Below, one piece after another: positions 32,867-44,200 of a stretch of 64,000 bases of DNA. The notes below the pieces were generated by a model that worked only from the letters and a program-made list of their open reading frames with translations, was not told the DNA's origin and did no database searches. The position numbers and the translations under genes were made by a program. This stretch comes from Mercurialis annua (lineage: Eukaryota; Streptophyta; Magnoliopsida; Malpighiales; Euphorbiaceae): the NCBI RefSeq assembly GCF_937616625.2, contig NC_065575.1, positions 9,741,501-9,805,500 of the forward strand. The letters are read 5' to 3'. Every line of letters begins with the position of its first letter. The stretch's first letter is position 1.

Positions 32867-35045
32867 TTTTGAGTATTGCTAGTCGAGCTTACGACTCTAA
32901 ACAAGCGCGCTTGGGAGGCATTCCCAAGAGGTTCGATTTTATTGCTTTCTTTATTTTTCGCTTGATTAACATTATTTGCTTTTCATTTTATTTTCTTGTT
33001 GTTCAAGATGACACGTGGTGTGTTCAGTTTTTGGTTGTGTAGGAGTTCGGCGAAGGAAATGGAAGGAAAAATCAAGTTTCCCCAAGAAAGGAGAAACAAA
33101 GACTTCTGTTTCCCCTTGTCTCGAATCGAGACAGGCTACTTAGGAAGCTATCTCGATTCGAGACATATAAGGCAGAAATCTCTGCTTCTCTTAATTAGGT
33201 GTCTCGAATCGAGACACCTCATTTAAAAGGGTGTCTCGATTCGAGACAAGCTCTTTAAAAAGGGGGGATTCGAAATTTTCTCATTGATCTTTAAATTATC
33301 ACTTGGATTGATGATGTGGCGCGATCTAGGACTTTTACAAGACGCATATTAGCCCTTCAACTCCTTCACCCGAGCCACCCGAGTTTGATTGAACTCTAAG
33401 ATTTGCTTTCTTCAACTCTAACTCATGCAATTTTCCGTTTATATTTCATTGCAATGTGGACATAGCATTGAAATAGTGTGAGGAGGGGGTGAAAAGTGAA
33501 TGTGTTTGAGTTTCATTTGTATTATCTTTATTGCTTTCTTGTGTTAGGATTGTTTAGTTTATTTTCTTGCAAGCGTCGCTATTATGATAGTGTGTAGATT
33601 GTAGTGTTGCCTAGCACTAATCTCTTGTCTTGAAATCATGTTTATGGAAATGAGAATTTATGCAATTTTCGAAAATTTGTCAAAAATTAGTATCTCCCGG
33701 TTTATGAATGTCTAAATGCTTTTGTCTAGTTTAAGCAATTCATGGTTGATGCTTGCTTAATGAAATGCAATGGAATTGGACATGTTTAGTTGGCATTAGG
33801 ACGAGTCTATTAATTGTGTGATTTTTGGGCATGACCGAGGCACTTGATGCGGATTCATGATGTGTGACCTTGATTGGAACATTGTTGTGTCGCTTTGAAT
33901 ATGAACATACATTGGCATGAATTCATCTGATTTAAGCATTTGAGCACAACACCACTTTGTATGTGAGCACTTTTGAGCCTAATAGATTATTGTGAGTGTC
34001 TTTTTGCCGAGAATTCCTAGAATTTGCTCGGTGTCCATTCAAAATTGCAATGTTGAGTAATTGATGATTAGATGAATATGGCATTAGGAGTAACCATTGT
34101 TTTAGATCCCACTTTAAAAGCCTACCATTGTACCTCTAGAAACACAAGCTTGAGCCTAAAACTTTGTTTTTGTTGATATCACCATTGTCACCTAAGCAAT
34201 CCTATTCTCCATTTCCGCTTGAAAACACCCAAAACTTGACTTGGAAAACTAGTGTGAGGAGGTTAATATAGAAGCTTGACGAAACAAGATAGATTGAACT
34301 CGAGTTTAAAAGCCGAAAGTCTATGCCTAAGAAGAAAAGAGAAAACAAAACAAAGAAAGAATAAATAAAGTTTATGAAAAAAAAAAAAAAAAGATAGAAA
34401 AGCAAGAAGAGAAAAGAAATAAGGGCATTAGAGGACAATAAGAGTTCAAATGTGCCAAAATTCCAAGCTAACCTAAGGCCGATGATAGAGTATCACCTAG
34501 TTTCAAGTCAAGTTTTTAGCCTACATATCAACTTAAACCGTCCCCGAACCTTGGCCACGTTACAACCCTTACAAGTCCATATGATAATTATCAATTACCG
34601 AGCTAGTAGTGGAGTCTAGGACTATGAGCAAACCTATGGGAATTCCGTGATTGTGTGTTGCATTTCCTTACCTTAAACACTTGTGCGAAAGAGAGAAATC
34701 ATGTGAGAAATAATTGTGCTCGTGTTTAACGCTCTTGGGTGATTGACATGGTGCTCATGTTCTAAGTTGACCAAAATATCGCATGTCCCTTAAATGATAG
34801 TGCTCTCGTAAGTGCCAATTGAAAGATTTATTAAACTTTTTGAATTGTTCAAAGTGCCATATTCCTCATGTCTTGGCTATTGCATTCCTCATTTGTTTGC
34901 ATGATTCGTGAGTTGTTGACACTAGATGTTGCATTTGCGTGTTCATAAATTGGGAGTATAGTTGTTGCTAAGATTGTGTTCCGTAGTTGTTAAGTGAGAA
35001 ATTCTTCTTACTTGAGGACAAGCAAGAGCTTAGTGTGAGGAGGTT
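32867..35045 (+). other. 3' UTR of the Athila-like element, with palindromes and polypurine tract
   Basis: No ORF of note. GTCTCGAATCGAGAC-type palindromes lie at 33118-33247. An A-run lies near 34378-34392. The closing segment CTTGAGGACAAGCAAGAGCT, then AGTGTGAGGAGGTT, immediately before the 3' LTR (35032-35045) is the usual Athila polypurine tract context. The envelope-like ORF seen in some Athila elements is absent. Confidence 0.75.
33118..33247. repeat. GTCTCGAATCGAGAC palindrome array
   Basis: Four units: 33118-33132, 33150-33164 (first base changed), 33201-33215 and 33233-33247. They alternate between central A and central T, so each is the reverse complement of its neighbour. The third is extended to GGTGTCTCGAATCGAGACACC-like symmetry. 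Confidence 0.9.
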
Positions 35046-36158
35046 TGATAGGAGTGGAATACTCCTATCGGTTCGAGTCTTTTTAGCATCGCTTCGAACG
35101 TTTTATATGCGTTTTTAAAGCAATTGTATGCCTTATTACGTGTATGTGCAATTTCAGGTAATCGGAGCGATTATGAAGGTTTTTGATCAATAAAGGGCGA
35201 AGTATCAAAGAAATCTAGAAGACGGAAGCTAGGACGCAAGATGGAAAGAGACCCAAGGTTTACCAAGGTCTCTATCGAGACAAAGGTTTTCAAATCGAGA
35301 AGCCACCTTTTAGGCAGGTCTCGATCGAGAAGGCTCCTGTTCTAAGCTTCTCGATCGAGACCAGGGTCTCCAATAGAAGCCGAGAGCTACCTAAAAATAG
35401 GGTCTCGATCGAGAAGCATCCTTACAAAGGCTTCTCGATCGAGACATGAAGGAAACCTGGAGTAAAATCTTTTTGGGTCAGTGTGCTAGTGGGCCCATTT
35501 TCCCCTTTTGGCCAAACCTTTGTACTAGTGGATTTGTCATTTAGCCTCTTTTGGCTTGGCTATATAAGGCCTTTTATGTTTTTAGGGTAAAACATGCTAC
35601 ACTTTTAGCCTCAATCCTAATATAGTACTTTTTATTTTCTTTTGTAGAGATCTACAATTGTTCTTATTGTTCTTGAGAAGTAATTTCCAGATTTTAGTTT
35701 TCTTTATGATTTTTCTTCTACTACAAGTCTTATTATTATTTCAAGCTTCATTATCTAGTGAATACTCTTATTTACACACAAGCTCTACTTAAGGTAATTG
35801 TCTTTTACTCATTATGAATAGCAATAGATGTTTAATGTTTGTTGATAAATTAGTAATTCTTGTTATCTTCACCATGGTTGGCTAAACCCCATGTTTGGGG
35901 GTTAATTTGAATCTTAGTTGTGTATGATTGGGTTAGGGTTTTGGGGTTGTGTTGATTGTTCTAATTAAGGAGCCTAAAGCTTGCTTAGATTAGCTACCTA
36001 AGTATTGTTCTTAAATTAATTCTCACCTTGAGAGAGGGTTTATTAGTTGGATTTGATTAATTAGAGACTTAGTTAGTAACACCATGAGAGTGGGTTAGTA
36101 ATTAGGTGGCCTATGAGTTGTGAATTATTTGTTAATTGCCTCTATTTGCGTTTAGTGC
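35046..36158 (+). repeat. 3' LTR of the Athila-like element, truncated
   Basis: Matches 28248-29360 at constant offset 6798 with a single substitution (28840 versus 35638, C versus T). The expected last 414 bp and the target duplication are missing. Confidence 0.93.
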
Positions 36159-36575
36159 CAAGCTTCCCGAACTACTGGTCCAGCTGCTTCTTGCCTCGCC
36201 GGATCTAAAACAATTTTAAAACATTTGACTTGTGTCAGAATCCTATTCTAAGATTAACTCTAGACTCAAGACTCGACACACTAAACTCTCATTAATCGTC
36301 GTGCTTCTCACGTATATCCCGATAAACGGTATCTAACTCGTTTACGGATCCATTACTGTTTCTAGAATTCATTTTCGTTTAACCTCGTTAGGTTAACGTC
36401 TCAAATTAATCGATAACTAGTCGACTATTAATCAATTTCAATTCTCGGTATGCGCGTACGAAATTTTCTCAAAAAACTAGGTCGATTGGCGAAAACACTG
36501 TGCGTACGCGCGTGTGCCTGTGCGGTGGCATAGGGGACTGTGCATCCGCACAGTGTGACTGTGCGTTCGCACAGT
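36159..36575. repeat. Second copy of the left flank of the Athila-like element
   Basis: Matches 27831-28247 at constant offset 8328 with one substitution (T at 28091, A at 36419). It ends exactly at the insertion point and then continues into the solo LTR, so it reads as the empty insertion site. Confidence 0.95.
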
Positions 36576-37974
36576 CTAGGCTGTGCGTTCGCACAGTCTA
36601 GGCTGTGCGACGCTCAGCCACGGGCTAGGCCCGGGGATCGATTCCGACGTGCTTTAAGTGCTTAAAAACGTTCCAAACACGCTCCACACACGTAATTTAG
36701 CTTCAAAACGCTATAATTCAATCCTAATATCGATTAAAACGATATAATCGTTCCGTGGCCTAAAACTTTGAATCGATATAACTAAAAATATATCCGTTTA
36801 AACGATAAAACGTCAAGCTTACCGTGATACGCCACTGAAATACGATCGATTCGAGCTATTGAACGTCGGAAACGGACGAGAAACAGAAACCGCGCGACGA
36901 ACCGTCGAGAACGAAGCGAGAGAACAAAAGAGAGAGAAAGAATGTGATGAAGCTTCTGGCAAATCCTTCAACCTTAAGTTTTATATATATATTGGCTAAT
37001 TTGCACTTTGATCCTTGAAACTTTTCAAAGTTTCAATTTAGTCCAAAACCTATTCGCGTCCAAATTTTAAACGGTCTCCAATTGACTAGAAACTTTTACC
37101 ATATATATTATAAATTATTTCGCGAACTTTGGCGAAATAAAATCCATCACGGGATTTATAATTTATTTTATATTAATTTCCGAAGATAAATCCTCAAATT
37201 CCGCCAATTAACTTATTAAAATTTATTCTAAATTCCCGATATAATTAAATTAAATTCTCCTTAATTTAATTTATCGGAAATCTTGACACGTGACACGACT
37301 TAATTACCTTAAAATAATTTGGGGTATTACATTGATTTTTAAAAGTTATTTATAATTAATATAAATTATTATTTGATTTTAGTGAGGAAGAATGCCTTTT
37401 TATATTATTGGTAACATTAGTATTTAATAAGAATATAAACTAAAAATGAAGGATTATTTTAAAAAAAATTCCAAGTGAAAATAGATCAATTTAATACTTT
37501 GGGGTACAATTGAAACATAAAAACCTAAATTAAGGTAAAATTAAAAAAAATTCTACATTAGAGTGCAATTGCAAAAGGGGCTAAAGGTAGGGGTTTTGAG
37601 TGATTAATTTTTTTTTTATTTTTTTTATTGTGACATTTTTTAAATATAAAAGGCATATTTGGACCGTTTCGTACATAAAATGTATATATAAACCACATTT
37701 CCAAACATTGAGAGCATATTTAAACCACCTCAAGTTCAATAAGCCACATCTAATTCCACCTAATAAGAATTGACAATTTTTCAATGGTAATAGAGGATGG
37801 GAGTTACTTGCACTATTTTTTAAACGTTAAGTGTGTTTTAGCATATTTCCAAACATAAAGGGTCAACTTGATCCTTTCACCAAACATAAAGAGCATCATT
37901 TAGTTATTTCTCCTTTATTTTATACTTAAGGGATAATGACAAAATACTTAAAATAACAAAAATATTTGCAAATA

Positions 37975-38575
37975 TAGGGCCTATTTGGTTCAACTGTTTC
38001 TTGTAGCTGATGGCTGTTAGCTGTTGCTGATAGCTGATAGACCATAAATATTTGGTGAGATTTAATTAGCTGTAGCTGTTTATATATAAAATGACCGTAA
38101 AAGGTATAATTTTTATTTTTATTTATTAAATTATGGATATATTATTTAATAAAAATATTAATAATTTTTTTTATAAGAAGAAATATTTAATTTAAACTTA
38201 TTTAGATATTTTTTTGATAAATTTATAATAAATTTTTCAAAAAGTTATTAAACTATAGTTGTTTTAATATAAATAAAATAATTTTATGTAATTTACAAAT
38301 GATTAGAGTATTTAAAAATAATTTAAATTATTTTATATATTAAAAAACGATATATCCTATTAGGGGTAATTTTGTCTATATAATTTTATATATTGAAACA
38401 GCCATCAACCATTGGCAAAAAAATTCAAAATGGAGCTTTTCAAATAGCAGCTGTTGGAGGTTCAAAAAGCTCTAAAAACATTTAAAAACATTCTCACCAA
38501 ACACTTTAGTGGAACTTTTTAAAAAGTAAAAGCTAAAAGCTCCTACAACTATAACTCTAAAATCATGTCCCGACG
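37975..38575. mobile_element. hAT-like 'AGCTGT' MITE remnant
   Basis: Left part GGGCCTATTTGGTTCAACTG with AGCTGATGGCTGTTAGCTGT repeats; right part with CACCAAACACT and AAAAGCTCC repeats in opposite sense. This is the usual look of a common plant hAT MITE. The ends are not fixed. 37612-37974 before it is featureless AT-rich DNA. Confidence 0.45.
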
Positions 38576-38978
38576 TGTTTCGGAATTTATTATTTTACTC
38601 CATACTTTGATTTTTTACCCTATATCTCGTTCCAGCATGTTCTTGAAAAAAAATAACGATTTAAAATAATTTTAAACGGTTTCTAAAGTATAGTTTCACA
38701 ATAATTTCTAAACACGGTTTACAAAAGAATTTCAAATGGTTTCAAACAGTTTTTAAAAATACAATTTGCAACTTTTTTTCAAAAACAGTTTCCAATCGTT
38801 TTAAAAAAATTTGACTTATTATTTATTAGTTTACAAAAATATACTTGACATATTTCCAAAAATTTGGAGGGTCTCGTATAAATATAAGCTCCTTTAAAAA
38901 TATAAATAATTTAAAACTTTTTAAAAATATATTTTATTGACCTTTTTAGTGATAGGTGTTAAAGTTTTTATTTTAAAA
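38576..38978. other. AT-rich DNA with degenerate CAAACGGTTT motifs, no gene
   Basis: Loose repeats of AAACGGTTT / ACAGTTTCTAAA, also seen at 40145-40260. No coding potential. Confidence 0.4.
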
Positions 38979-39293
38979 GGGCCTAATTGCACCAAAAATC
39001 ACAAACTTTTGCATTTTTTGATATTTAACGTAATCTTTTCTCTTGACATATTTAATATAATCTTTCATTTTTTTTTTTGCATATTTAACATCGGATATAT
39101 TTCAAAAATAATGTCGTTTTACATCCAAAACGGTCCCGATGTAAAAGATGCAAAAAATTGAAAGATTATGTTAAATATGTCAAAAACAATTATGTTAAAT
39201 ATGAAAAAAATAAAAGATTATGTTACATGCCAAAAAAATTATGTTAAATACTAAAAGAACGTAAAATTTGGTTATCTTTTATGCAGTTAAGCC
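38979..39293. mobile_element. Mutator-like MITE, 315 bp
   Basis: Ends GGGCCTAATTGCAC and (inward from right) GGCTTAACTGCAT, with inverted arms. Flanks ATTTTAAAA and TTTTTAAAA match at 8 of 9 positions. Central ACATCCAAAACGG motif. Sister of the element at 39501. Confidence 0.75.
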
Positions 39294-39500
39294 TTTTTAA
39301 AATAACATAGATTTTAATAATTAGAGCACTGAAAATCAAATGGCCTCATATCTATATTAGTTTTTTTTTTAAATTAAGTCTTTTAAAATATCTGTTTCTT
39401 GAGTAATAGATGTTGTCATATCTATTTTAAAAATTAAATGTCCTTAGTAATATTTATGTAGTTTTTGACTTATACCAATAAAAATAATAAATAATTTTTA

Positions 39501-39819
39501 GGCTTAAATGCACAAAAAATCACCAACTTTCGCGTGTTTTTGATATTTAACATGAACTTTTAATTTTGGCATACAAATACATGAACTTCAAAAAGTTTGT
39601 AATAATGACACTGACACCGTTTTGAGTGTAAAACGACGCCGTTCTGAATGTAAAACAGCACCGTTTTGTATATAAAACGACACCGTTTTGAATAAAAAAA
39701 TACAAACGTGGTACATAATTGTAAAATTGGAAAGTTCATGTTAAATATGTCATAATTAAAAGTTCGTGCTAAATACCAAAAACACGCAAAGATTAATGAT
39801 TTTATATATATTTTAAGCC
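39501..39819. mobile_element. Mutator-like MITE, 319 bp
   Basis: Ends GGCTTAAATGCAC and (inward) GGCTTAAAATATA. Perfect 9-bp duplication TAATTTTTA at 39492-39500 and 39820-39828. The core repeats AAAACGACGCCGTT-like motifs. Confidence 0.9.
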
Positions 39820-40144
39820 TAATTTTTATAATGTTTTTTTATCTTTTAGAGCCTAACCTATACTATTAATCTTTAATAAAAAAAAAAAAAGAAATTGTAC
39901 TCCATATGTTTTTTTTACCTTATTTCTGTAAAAAAATATTTTTCCAATTTTGTTTTGGTAAACGTACGCTTCTTGAAAAATTTACCAATCTGCCAATAAT
40001 TTATCAAAAATGTACTTAAAGAAAACAAAAAATGTATTTTTATAAAAAAAGAGAGCATATTTTGTAAACATTCGAAAAATAAGTATTTTATTTAAAAAAA
40101 ATACAAAAAAATGTTCCAAATAACAGTTGTTAAAAATAATAGAT

Positions 40145-40676
40145 TCAAAAAATAGCGTCCACAATTTCTAAACAATTTTGTTCAGTAGTTTTCAAAACCT
40201 TGCTAAAAAATAATTTCAAACGGTTTTAAACATTTTCAGACAGTTTCTAAAAAATAGTCACTGATAGAAACCGAATTCCAAGATAACTATAGTTGAATCG
40301 AGTTTCATTGGATAGATCCTCTGGGGGAACCCCAGTTCTCACCCGAAAGGCGAGAACCTGCTAATATTAGCGTCCGAGTCTATGAGACTCACCGAGTTTG
40401 AAGATAAGAATCAAAAAATAGCGTCCACAATTTCTAAACAATTTTGTTCAGTAGTTTTCAAAACCTTGCTAAAAAATAATTTCAAACGGTTTTAAACATT
40501 TTCAGACAGTTTCTAAAAAATAGTCACTGATAGAAACCGAATTCCAAGATAACTATAGTTGAATCGAGTTTCATTGGATAGATCCTCTGGGGGAACTCCA
40601 GTTCTCACCCGAAAGGCGAGAACCTGCTAATATTAGCGTCCGAGTCTATGAGACTCACCGAGTTTGAAGATAAGAA
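40145..40676. repeat. 266-bp tandem duplication across an LTR edge
   Basis: 40145-40410 is repeated at 40411-40676 with one substitution (AACCCCAG versus AACTCCAG). The unit covers about 117 bp of flank plus the first ~149 bp of the LTR remnant starting TGATAGAAACCG. Recent event. Confidence 0.93.
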
Positions 40677-41143
40677 GGGAGATTCGTTCGAATCCTAAAA
40701 GGACCTACATCCCCAAGGACTCAGAGGAAACGCGTCGCCGAAAGGATTCGCAAAAAGCCCAAATATATAAGGAATCGTCATTAAAAGAGCAAATATATGG
40801 AATTTCTTTCCTATTCAGATACAAATTCCAATTTAGGAAAATAGGCTGATTCAGGAAGATATTCCTGAATAAGACTTCCTCTTGAATAAGGAATTTCTTT
40901 CCTATTAAAGTTCAATTCCTACTAAATAGAAATCACTCTCTTATTTGCAGTCTACTAGATATTCTCTTAACTACTATATAAAGAGTTTGAGGTATGCCTA
41001 AAAACAGAATGACATTTATATATATAAAACGCTCCTCAAAGCTCTGACTTTAGCATCGGAGAGTTAATCGGACAACCACCATCTGGTTAGCTTCTACCAT
41101 GTTTTGCAGGTTTACTCACCAAATCCGAAGGCGGACTCCATCA
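40262..41143 (+). repeat. Old LTR retrotransposon solo LTR, start duplicated
   Basis: TGATAGAAACCG (40262, again 40528) to GACTCCATCA (41143). A TATATAAAG box lies at 40976-40984 and a GCATCGGAGAGTTAATCGGA segment downstream of it, a sequence type I associate with Ty3/gypsy R/U5 regions. Flanks GTCAC and GTTAT fit a 5-bp target duplication with two C-to-T changes. Family uncertain. Confidence 0.5.
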
Positions 41144-42565
41144 GTTATGAACGATTTCAAACAGTTTCACAGGTCAAATAAATTTTCTGAGTATAAAATC
41201 ATAAAAAAATGGTGAATACATCCATATGTTATTATTTTAAACAAATACCGAAAGAGTATCAATATTTTAAAAACCGAAGAGGTAGTTGAATCAATGAGAT
41301 CACCGATTTTTGATTCAACCACCGGTTCAATTGGGATCAACATTCGAACTCGATCCAGCATAGTTCAACCGAATTTCCGGTTTCTAGTACAGTAAATGAG
41401 ACATGACAGTTGGACGATTCTTGATTTAACCGGTCGGTCATGTTAGGTTTTTTAATCACTATCTACCATTATAATTTTGATAATCAAAAGTGTATCACAA
41501 TTCTTATATATAATTCAAGTTGGTGGTGTTACAAATATTTGAATTGGAAAGCTAATACTTATCACACTTTTGGTAGACAAGTATGATTGAACTGTACATG
41601 ATGCAATCTTATATAAAAATATTTGAAAAACTCATATAGCTATTGTAATTTTTGAAATAATTTAATCTTAATGGATCCTCAACAAATCACTTTGAGTGTA
41701 ATGATAGTATGTAAAAGAACATAGCACTGGTAATCTTCCATTCCATAATAATAGTATAAAATTTATAATGGAATCTTAGCTAGGATATATAGTAGTCCAA
41801 TTGGTTTCTTGTAAACTAGATAGGTCGCAATGATATTTAATAGAAAGGTGAATGACTTTATTTCCCATCACCATCTTTAATTTTTGTGTTTTTTTTTCCT
41901 ATGAAAAAGAGACACCTTTATATAATTAATGCCTAAACAAGGAATTCCAAGAAAAGAACTAGTTCTCAAAATTTTCTAAAAATTGAATATTTTGAATTTA
42001 AAGAAATAAAATACCAAATTAAGCTACGAAGACAAGAGAAATAATTGTCCTAGCTAGAAGAAACTGAATTATTTCTCTTGAAATGGAAGACGGTTCATCC
42101 CCTAACATACGCGAATCCAAATGAATATTGCTAAGACTAAAAGACCAAAATAATGGACGTGTATATAACATAACAAAAAGGGATTTATTTTGAGCCATAA
42201 ATTGAGCATTAGATTGGATGGGTTTGATTTTTTAGGGCAAAATAGGAGTGATTATCGATCGGTTCAGTATTCTCACATTTAATCATTTGGTTAAATAAAA
42301 ATTTCATAGATTAAATCGAATTTGTTTTTGTTCGATTGATCTGTTTAGAACCAATAGATTATCTAATTAATATTTATTTTGCACATTAATACACCTTTAA
42401 TTCTATGTCATTGGTAAACATATGTAGTATATGGTTTGAATCTCTGGACTGAAAATTTGATTGTTTTCTATTAGGTCTAGTGGCAAATTAAATTCAAACC
42501 TTGCGAGTTGTTTTAATCTCATTTAAAATTTACTTTTTTATAATAATACTAATTTTAACATTTCG
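41144..42565. other. Intergenic DNA, nothing recognised
   Basis: AT-rich, with a few GGTTCAA/TTGAACC remnants of an old repeat around 41280-41440. No supported gene. Confidence 0.45.
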
Positions 42566-42875
42566 TTGCAATGTCAAAAAAAATCACGAATTTTACATGT
42601 TTTCTCATTTTAATCACGCAGTTTAAATTTTTTCATTTTCATACATGAACTATAATTTTTTCTCAAATTCATACATGGTGTTGAGGTGACTCTCATTTAT
42701 TGGTGTAAAATAACCTCAATCTCAGCGAATTACACCAATGGAAACGTGACATCTCAGCACCATACATGAATTTGAGAAAAAGTGGTAGTTCGTGCATGAA
42801 AATGAGAAAATTTAAATTGCGTGATTAAAATGAGAAAACGTGTAAAGTTGCTGAATTTTTATGACATTACCCTTT
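42566..42875. mobile_element. Mutator-like palindromic MITE, sister of 21817-22125
   Basis: Same arms (ATGTCAAAAAAAATCAC, TTTTCTCATTTTAATCACGC and complements), more diverged. The flanking 9 bp are only partly alike (TTTAACATT, TTTAAATTA). Confidence 0.75.
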
Positions 42876-43324
42876 AAATTAATTTATTGATAATTAATTT
42901 AATTTTTATTACATTATTTTTGATTGTTTTAATATTAGAAGTTAAATTCTGAAAAATGGATTTTGCTCATTACGGAGTTAAATTTATAAATTTAACTAAA
43001 AATTAAAACAATTAAATTGATTAGGAAAACATTGGCTAAAATTGCAATAAAATGTTAAAAATAGACTATTATTATAAATGTTAATTTTTTTTCATAAAAT
43101 TACAATAACCATAAAAAATTAAATTTATTTGTGGTAATTTCCTGAGATACATGTTTTGATAATTTATTTACACTTTTACCTGCCAAGTTTTGATTTTTCC
43201 TTTTTACCTTTTTTTTATTTACGAAAAATACCTTTTTATTTTTTTAATTTCAAAAATACCTTTTTTCAGTTTTCAATTTCGGTTTTTGGTTTTTTCGGTT
43301 CAGTCGACTAGACCGACCGAACCG

Positions 43325-43735
43325 ACCGACAGTTTTTTTATAGTGTAAGATTATTATATATATAGTGTATATATAGTGCTAAATTTTATTTTTTATAGAT
43401 TTTTTTTATAATTTTTTTTATTATACTGTAACAGTAGTGTATATATAGTGGTTTTATGGTGTTTATATAGTGTAAGATTAGTGTATATATAGTGTAAGAT
43501 TAGTGTATATATAGTGTATAAGTAGTGTATATTGTATACGTAGTGTATATAGTGTATTTTTAGTGTTTTTGTGGCATTTTGTAGTGTTTTTTGTGGTTTA
43601 CACCATGAAACACTACAAATACACTATAAACACTGCAAATACACCATAAACACTGTAAATGCACCATAAATATACTAAAAACAGCAGAAATACACTATAT
43701 ATACACCAAAAATACACTAAACGTAAATATATTAT
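43325..43735. repeat. TAGTGTATATATAGTG minisatellite with inverted half
   Basis: The plus strand has many degenerate units of AGTGTATATATAGTGTAAGA up to about 43600. It then switches to the complement type (AATACACTATAAACACTG) to about 43735, so the whole can fold into one long imperfect hairpin centred near 43600. Confidence 0.8.
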
Positions 43736-43924
43736 AAAATTATTACAAATGCACAAAAGATCAATTTTTTCTTTACAAAATCAGTAGCAATAAACAAATT
43801 TATGAATAAGAGAAGATAAAATAAATAATTATATAAATAATAGAATAATTTTATAAACAAAAACTTATAGATCTACAATAATTTATTTACAGAATATTTA
43901 AATCATTACAAGAAACCTAAAAAA

Positions 43925-44200
43925 TTACACAAATCTAAAAACGAGTTGAGAAATCCATTGCGCGAACGGAAGAGACGAACGGATTGGTGCGAACGGAAAA
44001 ATGACCGGAAACGACGAGAAATCCATCGGAAGTAGACGAACGGAAGCGCGACCGGAAAGACGAATGAAAAAGACGAACGGAAAAGTAATCGGAGGAGATA
44101 AACTGAAAATCAAATGAAAAAGAAGAATAAAAGAAGAGAGAATTTTGAGAGAAGAGAGAAGAGAGAAAAGAGAAGAGAGAGAAAAAAATGTGACTATGTA
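43925..44200. repeat. GACGAACGGAA-type minisatellite and GA-rich tract
   Basis: Irregular repeats of GAACGGAA / GACCGGAAA from 43945 to 44100, followed by AGAGAAGAGAGAA low-complexity sequence. The open frame on the minus strand (43925-44113) follows from the repeat. Confidence 0.7.

Larger units (their letters stand above)
28248..36158 (+). mobile_element. Athila-like non-autonomous Ty3/gypsy element with gag-pro ORF, very young
   Basis: 5' LTR 28248-29774, PBS for tRNA-Asp at 29781, one ORF 29951-32866, long 3' UTR, purine-rich tract, then a 3' LTR (35046-36158) lacking its last 414 bp. The two LTRs differ at one site by eye over 1113 bp with no indel, so insertion was very recent. RT, RNase H and most of integrase are absent, so it must depend on enzymes of a full-length relative. 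It sits inside the solo LTR, right after a palindrome. The right border is abnormal: instead of LTR end and target duplication, 417 bp of left flank are repeated. Confidence 0.9.
26898..37331 (-). mobile_element. Tekay/Del-like Ty3/gypsy solo LTR, split by an Athila-like element
   Basis: Left part 26898-28247, right part 36576-37331, together about 2.1 kb. Ends TGTCACGATCC and GGGTATTACA on the plus strand; in its own orientation TGTAATACCCC...GGATCGTGACA. 5-bp target duplication TCGAT (26893-26897) and TTGAT (37332-37336), one transition apart. The intact MITE copy at 47778-48620 supplies the empty site (TTGAT). There is no internal coding region and no PBS, hence a solo LTR left by recombination. 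A TATA-like stretch at 36981-36994 (minus strand) would start transcription toward lower coordinates. Confidence 0.85.
26462..37611. mobile_element. Mutator-like MITE split by nested retrotransposons
   Basis: Left half 26462-26897 and right half 37332-37611 align with the two halves of the intact copy at 47778-48620. The shared order is GACCTAATC end, CAATTTTACCCTAATTTAG, hairpin core, ATGCCTTTTTATATTATTGG, then GTACAATTGAAA and a GAGTGATTA end. Likely 9-bp duplication TTTTTTATA (26453-26461) and TTTTTTATT (37612-37620), uncertain in the T-run. The gap holds a solo LTR with its own target duplication. Confidence 0.8.

Noticed and set aside
43925..44113. 62-codon open frame on the minus strand
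   Set aside because: Product of the GACGAACGGAA minisatellite.
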